From: Pseudomonas khorasanensis
GTDB taxonomy: Bacteria; Pseudomonadota; Gammaproteobacteria; Pseudomonadales; Pseudomonadaceae
NCBI RefSeq assembly: GCF_014268505.2
Contig: NZ_JABWQP020000001.1
Location: 372,001 to 436,000 of the forward strand
Reading direction: 5' to 3'
DNA: 64,000 bases
The notes under the pieces were generated by a model, which was given only the letters and a program-made list of their open reading frames with translations, searched no databases and was not told the DNA's origin. Positions 60,840-64,000 of the stretch are shown piece by piece. The position numbers and the translations under genes are program-made. Each line of letters opens with the position of its first letter. The stretch's first letter is position 1.

Positions 60840-61430
60840 CTATGCAGCGTGCGCAGCTGGAGTGGCTGCTGCAGCAAGATGGTTGATGGACTCAGTGAGC
60901 TTTGCGTAGATCTCGGCATCGGAGTCGTACAAGGTGAAGCAGCGCGTATGCGGGCTCTTGTTGCCGATGCTCAAGATGGCGGTGACGCCGCGGCGCGAAT
61001 GGGTGCGATGCAGCGCCACATGCAGGGGAAGTTCAAAACCCATGTCGAGGCTCAGCACGCCCCCGGTGTGCACCAGTTCGAACACACGCTGCTTGTCCTG
61101 GACATCAAAATGGCCGTATTGACGATCGGCATGCGGGAGATGCACCAGGTCGCTGGAGTTGCTCGCGTCGAGCGGACCGTTGGCAATCTCTTCAATAAAG
61201 CCGGCCAGTTTGAGGTGCATCGTCTTGTCGTTCTGCAGGGTCAGCGTGTGGCGTTCGCTGCCCAGCTCCACGACAAAAGTGCTTTCCACTACGCCGCGCT
61301 CAACCTTGAGACGGAATGCCAGGCATTCACGCTTCTGTGCTGTGCGCAGGACGTGGTTGAAGGTCTCGGTCAGGTTGACCTGGGCGTTTAGCAACTGCAG
61401 GGTGCGGTTGTCGATTTTGTACTTGGTCAT
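60840..61430 (-). CDS. Hypothetical phage early protein
   Basis: 196 residues. Beta-rich, no recognised family: ECLAFRLKVERGVVESTFVV, GSERHTLTLQNDKTMHLKLA, GFELPLHVALHRTHSRRGVT. No signal or membrane helix. ATGA coupling to the upstream 59-residue gene; typical early-region accessory gene. Confidence 0.7.
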   Translation of the reverse strand: MTKYKIDNRTLQLLNAQVNLTETFNHVLRTAQKRECLAFRLKVERGVVESTFVVELGSERHTLTLQNDKTMHLKLAGFIEEIANGPLDASNSSDLVHLPHADRQYGHFDVQDKQRVFELVHTGGVLSLDMGFELPLHVALHRTHSRRGVTAILSIGNKSPHTRCFTLYDSDAEIYAKLTESINHLAAAATPAAHAA

Positions 61431-61606
61431 GCCGCGTGCCCTCCACCGTTTGGATCGATAGGAGAGGGCTGACAGGACTTGGCAACAAGCTTGGGTTTGC
61501 TGTTATGAATGACGACCATACAGCCCGTGGCGAGCTGCAGCTGTTCGATCAGTTTGCGATTGCTGACGCATGCCGGATGGACATGCAAGGTTGCGGTGGT
61601 AAGCAT
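61427..61606 (-). CDS. Small phage protein, first gene of the early operon
   Basis: 59 residues from ATG 61606 (MLTTATLHVHPACVSNRKLI). No family recognised. First cistron behind the strong promoter at 61643-61671. The longer start at 61642 would lie inside that promoter's -10. Confidence 0.68.
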   Translation of the reverse strand: MLTTATLHVHPACVSNRKLIEQLQLATGCMVVIHNSKPKLVAKSCQPSPIDPNGGGHAA

Positions 61607-61642
61607 TGGTATTGCCTCGCTCTGTGGTAAAGAGTGAGGCAA

Positions 61643-61682
61643 ATATCACGTAATGTGCTTGCTTGTGTCAACACATAATGTG
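61643..61682 (-). promoter_or_regulatory. Prophage early promoter with two operators
   Basis: On the minus strand TTGACA (61671-61666), 17-base spacer, TGATAT (61648-61643): near-consensus. CACATAATGTG (61672-61682, a perfect palindrome) touches the -35 and CACGTAATGTG (61647-61657) covers the -10, 25 bp apart. Fits repression by the phage repressor. Confidence 0.75.
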
Positions 61683-61683
61683 A

Positions 61684-62433
61684 TTAAATTGGTGCGGCAC
61701 TGTGTAGAAATCGTGATGACTTCAATATTCCGCCTACGAGATGGATTTCCTCCACCTCTTGTTCTGCAATGTGAAGAGTTTCGTAATCGGTATTGACGCT
61801 ATCCAACCGGTACATTCCGTCTCGGAGATAAATAAACTCTTTGATCATCGCTTTGCCGGAGGACGTTCGGACTATGACCTCGTCACCGCTACTGAAGCGT
61901 TTGTTCGGCTCTATAAGAACGAACTCGCCATTTTTTATGCGGGGCATCAGGCTATCGCCCATGACTCTTATGCCATAGGCATCTGGGTCATCGCTATGAA
62001 TGTTTAGGTAACCTTCACCTTGCCCTGGTGGCGGTTCTACCGTGTCGAAGAAGCCCTGACTCCCAAGCTGCGCGTTTGATAGCACAGGCACCTTTCCATC
62101 CTTAGCCCAGCCTACAAGGCTGCTAACAGGTTGGTCTTTGTCTTTCGATCTTCCGTAGTCCCTCACAAGACGGTCTTCAGACCGAATCCGACCTTGAATG
62201 GCGTCTGAGTACGACTCAACGTCGGAACGATTTTTTCCTGCTACCAAGTCTGGAAAAGATACTCCCAGTGCTGTCGCTATCTTTTGCAAGTCGTGGAGAT
62301 TGGGCTGACGAGCCCCTTTCTCGTAATTGCCTATCCGAGACTGTGATTCCCAACCGCAAGCGAAAGCAAGGGCTTGTTGGCTCATGCCCTTGGCTTTGCG
62401 GTATTGCTTAATACGTTCGCCGAGTGTGTTCAT
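61684..62433 (-). CDS. S24/CI-type phage repressor
   Basis: 249 residues. N-terminal XRE helix-turn-helix (MSQQALAFACGWESQSRIGN) and C-terminal S24 peptidase domain with Ser161 (VMGDSLMPRIKNGEFVL) and Lys198 (GKAMIKEF). Where relatives have the Ala-Gly cleavage bond, this protein appears to have Leu123-Gly124 (SNAQLGSQG). Maintains lysogeny by blocking both flanking promoters. Confidence 0.92.
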   Translation of the reverse strand: MNTLGERIKQYRKAKGMSQQALAFACGWESQSRIGNYEKGARQPNLHDLQKIATALGVSFPDLVAGKNRSDVESYSDAIQGRIRSEDRLVRDYGRSKDKDQPVSSLVGWAKDGKVPVLSNAQLGSQGFFDTVEPPPGQGEGYLNIHSDDPDAYGIRVMGDSLMPRIKNGEFVLIEPNKRFSSGDEVIVRTSSGKAMIKEFIYLRDGMYRLDSVNTDYETLHIAEQEVEEIHLVGGILKSSRFLHSAAPI

Positions 62434-62469
62434 GTGCTTTTTTTACCACGCTTTGAAATTATTTATCAT

Positions 62470-62509
62470 CACTTTGCGTGTTGAAATATCTGCGATTCGT
62501 GATTAAGAT
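62470..62509 (+). promoter_or_regulatory. Promoter of the Cro-like gene with adjacent operator
   Basis: TTGAAA (62481-62486), 17 bases, TAAGAT (62504-62509). CACTTTGCGTG (62470-62480) touches the -35 in the same position as the CACATAATGTG operator at the other promoter. Confidence 0.7.
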
Positions 62510-62533
62510 GGCTCCGGCTAATTGGAGGGCATC

Positions 62534-62758
62534 ATGAATCTGATCGCTGAACACCGAGAGAAAGCTGGAATCAAGCAAAAGGAACTCGTTGTAGCTCTTG
62601 GATGGACTCAGGCACGTATAAGCAATTACGAAGCAGGACGTCGAATCGCAGGGCTTACGGAGTGCAGAGCTATAGTCAGAGCGCTCAATAAGCTAGGAGC
62701 GCCGTGCAGTCTTGATGACGTATTTCCTCCAGAAATGGAAGAGTCCCAAGCCGCATAG
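62534..62758 (+). CDS. Cro-like HTH protein
   Basis: 74 residues from ATG 62534 with GGAGGG upstream. Single HTH: GIKQKELVVALGWTQARISN then YEAGRRIAGLTECRAIVRAL. Opposite and divergent to the repressor; expected to compete with it for the operators. Confidence 0.87.
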   Translation: MNLIAEHREKAGIKQKELVVALGWTQARISNYEAGRRIAGLTECRAIVRALNKLGAPCSLDDVFPPEMEESQAA

Positions 62759-63077
62759 AAAAAAGGCGACCCAAGGGTCGCCCAGTTTCTCCCGATAGCA
62801 TCACCACAATGCGGTCGGGTTGCGATGTCGGAAGGCGAGCACACCACATGCCGCCGACCTTCACCGCGTTTCCAAGGCTCGGAAGCCTTGGTGTTGCTGC
62901 CGTTCTTACCACAGAGCTGGCAGCTGTTGCGCCAGGGGTGAACAACGGATTGTTCGCCCCGGCACGGTGCCGGTGTTGGTCTTACGAGCCTAGCCGGCTT
63001 TGGGCCTCTCCAGACCACGCGGCAAATGTATCACCAACTTCTGTCGCGCGGCACTGGCAACTTTTAGGATTAATGCC
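62759..63077. other. Unassigned GC-rich region between cro and cII
   Basis: 319 bases. Begins with GGCGACCC-AA-GGGTCGCC (62765-62782), a weak terminator. Further hairpins: AAGGCT-CGG-AAGCCTT (about 62873-62888) and CGGCAC-GGTGCCG (62959-62971). Open frames exist on both strands (e.g. minus 62685-62945), none with a clear start or family. It may encode a structured RNA or an antisense-type small gene. Confidence 0.45.
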
Positions 63078-63596
63078 ATGAGCCGAATTGCTCTGAGTTC
63101 TCTGGAACGGGCGCAGCGGGAAATCCTGCCGCTCGATTTAGCGCTATACCACGCCGCTCGCGATTACCCGGGCGGCGCTGCTGCCATCGCTGCCACGACC
63201 GGTCGTAACCCGACCACGCTGCAGCACAAACTGTCGCCGACCCACCCGAGCCACTCCATTAACATTCAGGAGTTCGGCGAGATCCTCGAACTGACCAAGG
63301 ACCGCCGCATTCTCGATGCGGTGCATGCGCTGGTCGGCGACACGATTTGGCAGGAACTGGCCGACACCTATACCCACGACATGCCCGAAACGCTCACGAC
63401 GGGCATCGCCGAATACTTCCGCCAGGTTGCTGATCTGGCCGAGACCTGGGCCAAGAGCATCGGCGACGGTGTGGTCACCGATCAGGAACTCGCGGCGATT
63501 CGCCTGCAGGTGTTCCGGGGCATTCAAGGGCTGCTCGGGTTGTTCAACCGCGCCACCTACGTCAACCAGACGACGCGAGGTGCTGACCGTGGCTGA
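63078..63596 (+). CDS. Phage regulatory CII-family protein
   Basis: 172 residues from ATG 63078 (AGGA upstream). LDLALYHAARDYPGGAAAIA, then NPTTLQHKLSPTHPSHSINI as the HTH portion, and an all-helical C-terminus (YFRQVADLAETWAKSIGDGV). Matches the YfiM/CII group of phage regulators (PF06892 type). Probably activates the repressor or replication genes. Confidence 0.85.
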   Translation: MSRIALSSLERAQREILPLDLALYHAARDYPGGAAAIAATTGRNPTTLQHKLSPTHPSHSINIQEFGEILELTKDRRILDAVHALVGDTIWQELADTYTHDMPETLTTGIAEYFRQVADLAETWAKSIGDGVVTDQELAAIRLQVFRGIQGLLGLFNRATYVNQTTRGADRG

Positions 63597-63813
63597 CATC
63601 GCCGATTTCGCCAACGATCTGGTGCAGGAACGTATCGATCAAGCCATGGCCGCGCGCAGCGCTGCCAAAGCAGAGAGCGCTGCTCATTCTTTGCTGTTCT
63701 GTGAAGCCTGTGACGACCCGATTCCAGAAGCCCGGCGCTTGGCCCAACCGGGCTGCTCGCAGTGCATCAGCTGCCAATCCCTCTCTGAGCGGGGGATTCA
63801 GCATGCTCGATGA
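63589..63813 (+). CDS. TraR/DksA-type C4 zinc-finger protein
   Basis: 74 residues from GTG 63589 (GTG 63580 also possible). Short helical arm (ADIADFANDLVQERIDQAMA), then a four-cysteine finger: C-x2-C in FCEACDDPIPEARR and C-x2-C-x2-C in GCSQCISCQS. Phage TraR-like proteins bind RNA polymerase through the secondary channel. Overlaps both neighbours. Confidence 0.87.
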   Translation: MADIADFANDLVQERIDQAMAARSAAKAESAAHSLLFCEACDDPIPEARRLAQPGCSQCISCQSLSERGIQHAR

Positions 63814-64000
63814 GGTATTGGGCCAATTCGCCGATTACGGTCTGGAGCCGGCGCAGCCGCTGGTGTTCGGCAAACTGACCCGCTGCAAGACTTCGCAGGA
63901 CAAGGGCAAGGAAAAGAACGGCTGGTACGTGGTTCACGAGCAGCGCACGGAGAAGGGCGATACGCTGATCTTTGGCGCTTTCGGTGACTGGCGTTCGGGC
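63803..64000 (+). CDS. Phage primase/TOPRIM protein, N-terminal fragment
   Basis: 66 codons from ATG 63803, overlapping the zinc-finger stop, to the window edge. MLDEVLGQFADYGLEPAQPL at the start and LIFGAFGDWRSG at the end resemble the opening of phage/plasmid primases. The catalytic parts are outside the window. Confidence 0.72.
   Translation, partial: MLDEVLGQFADYGLEPAQPLVFGKLTRCKTSQDKGKEKNGWYVVHEQRTEKGDTLIFGAFGDWRSG

Larger units (their letters stand above)
57898..64000. mobile_element. Left part of a prophage (continues past the window)
   Basis: Starts at the 5' end of folE and runs off the window. Order: integrase, excisionase-like, early genes on the minus strand, S24 repressor, then Cro-like, CII-like, zinc finger and primase start on the plus strand. 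Smaller, ATGA-coupled genes and lower GC at the repressor than in the backbone. The right att site lies outside the window. Confidence 0.9.

Noticed and set aside
62626..63018. Minus-strand frames opposite cro and the following gap
   Set aside because: They overlap the certain Cro-like gene and have no ribosome-binding site; an Icd/Ash-like small protein cannot be excluded but I cannot support it.

Overview
The window looks like chromosome of a fluorescent-group Pseudomonas. The grounds are GC-rich coding with strong G/C third positions, the abundant short palindromic repeats built on GTGGGAGCGAGCCTGCTCGC, and a gene order (rdgC, FKBP lipoprotein, EAL/GGDEF, prc, quinone reductase, ABC cluster, M18 aminopeptidase, RluA-type synthase, minEDC, lauroyltransferase) that I know as conserved in pseudomonads. 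No computation was run; calls rest on reading motifs, families and spacing.

Layout. 0-8.3 kb: a TetR repressor facing an MFS exporter across a perfect 17+17 bp palindrome, a cupin, a TDT-type transporter, an LplT-PlsC fusion, a guanidinium exporter (sugE/gdx) under a two-hairpin mini-ykkC (guanidine-II) riboswitch, a BASS symporter and rdgC. 8.4-9 kb: duplicated tRNA-Val/tRNA-Asp pairs. 9-15 kb: a catalase-like protein overlapping a di-haem cytochrome, an FKBP lipoprotein, a DUF1232 protein behind two facing DnaA boxes, and a three-gene operon (HTH protein, unknown, Sel1-like). 15.2-20.8 kb: an Rhs polymorphic toxin with an AT-richer toxin tail and two overlapping candidate immunity genes.

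20.9-32.6 kb: an EAL/GGDEF protein, Prc protease, quinone reductase, then an ABC importer operon carrying its own phosphohydrolase, with a HAD phosphatase downstream and a divergent GntR/UTRA regulator; matching TGGTCTAG half-palindromes sit before both divergent units. 33-43.5 kb: secreted M20 amidohydrolase, large MscS channel, a 58-residue membrane protein, M18 aminopeptidase, RluA-type synthase, minE-minD-minC, lauroyltransferase, patatin-like phospholipase.

43.6-55 kb: a purine/ureide island. puuE, uraD, alc, allA, puuD, an NCS2 permease and two Tsx-like outer-membrane channels lie on one strand, uraH is divergent, and an AzgA-like purine permease lies beyond. The decamer TTGTRTACAA recurs before puuE, uraH and azgA, suggesting one regulator. 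Together these take urate through 5-hydroxyisourate, OHCU, allantoin, allantoate and ureidoglycolate to glyoxylate and urea. 55-57.9 kb: MarR regulator with two matched operators facing an aminotransferase, a glutaredoxin-like protein, and folE.

57.9-64 kb: left part of a prophage abutting the 5' end of folE: integrase, excisionase-like protein, PrtN-type activator, KilAC-like protein, S24-type repressor, Cro-like protein, CII-like protein, TraR/DksA zinc finger and the start of a primase. The switch has two recognisable promoters with shared CAC-N5-GTG operators.
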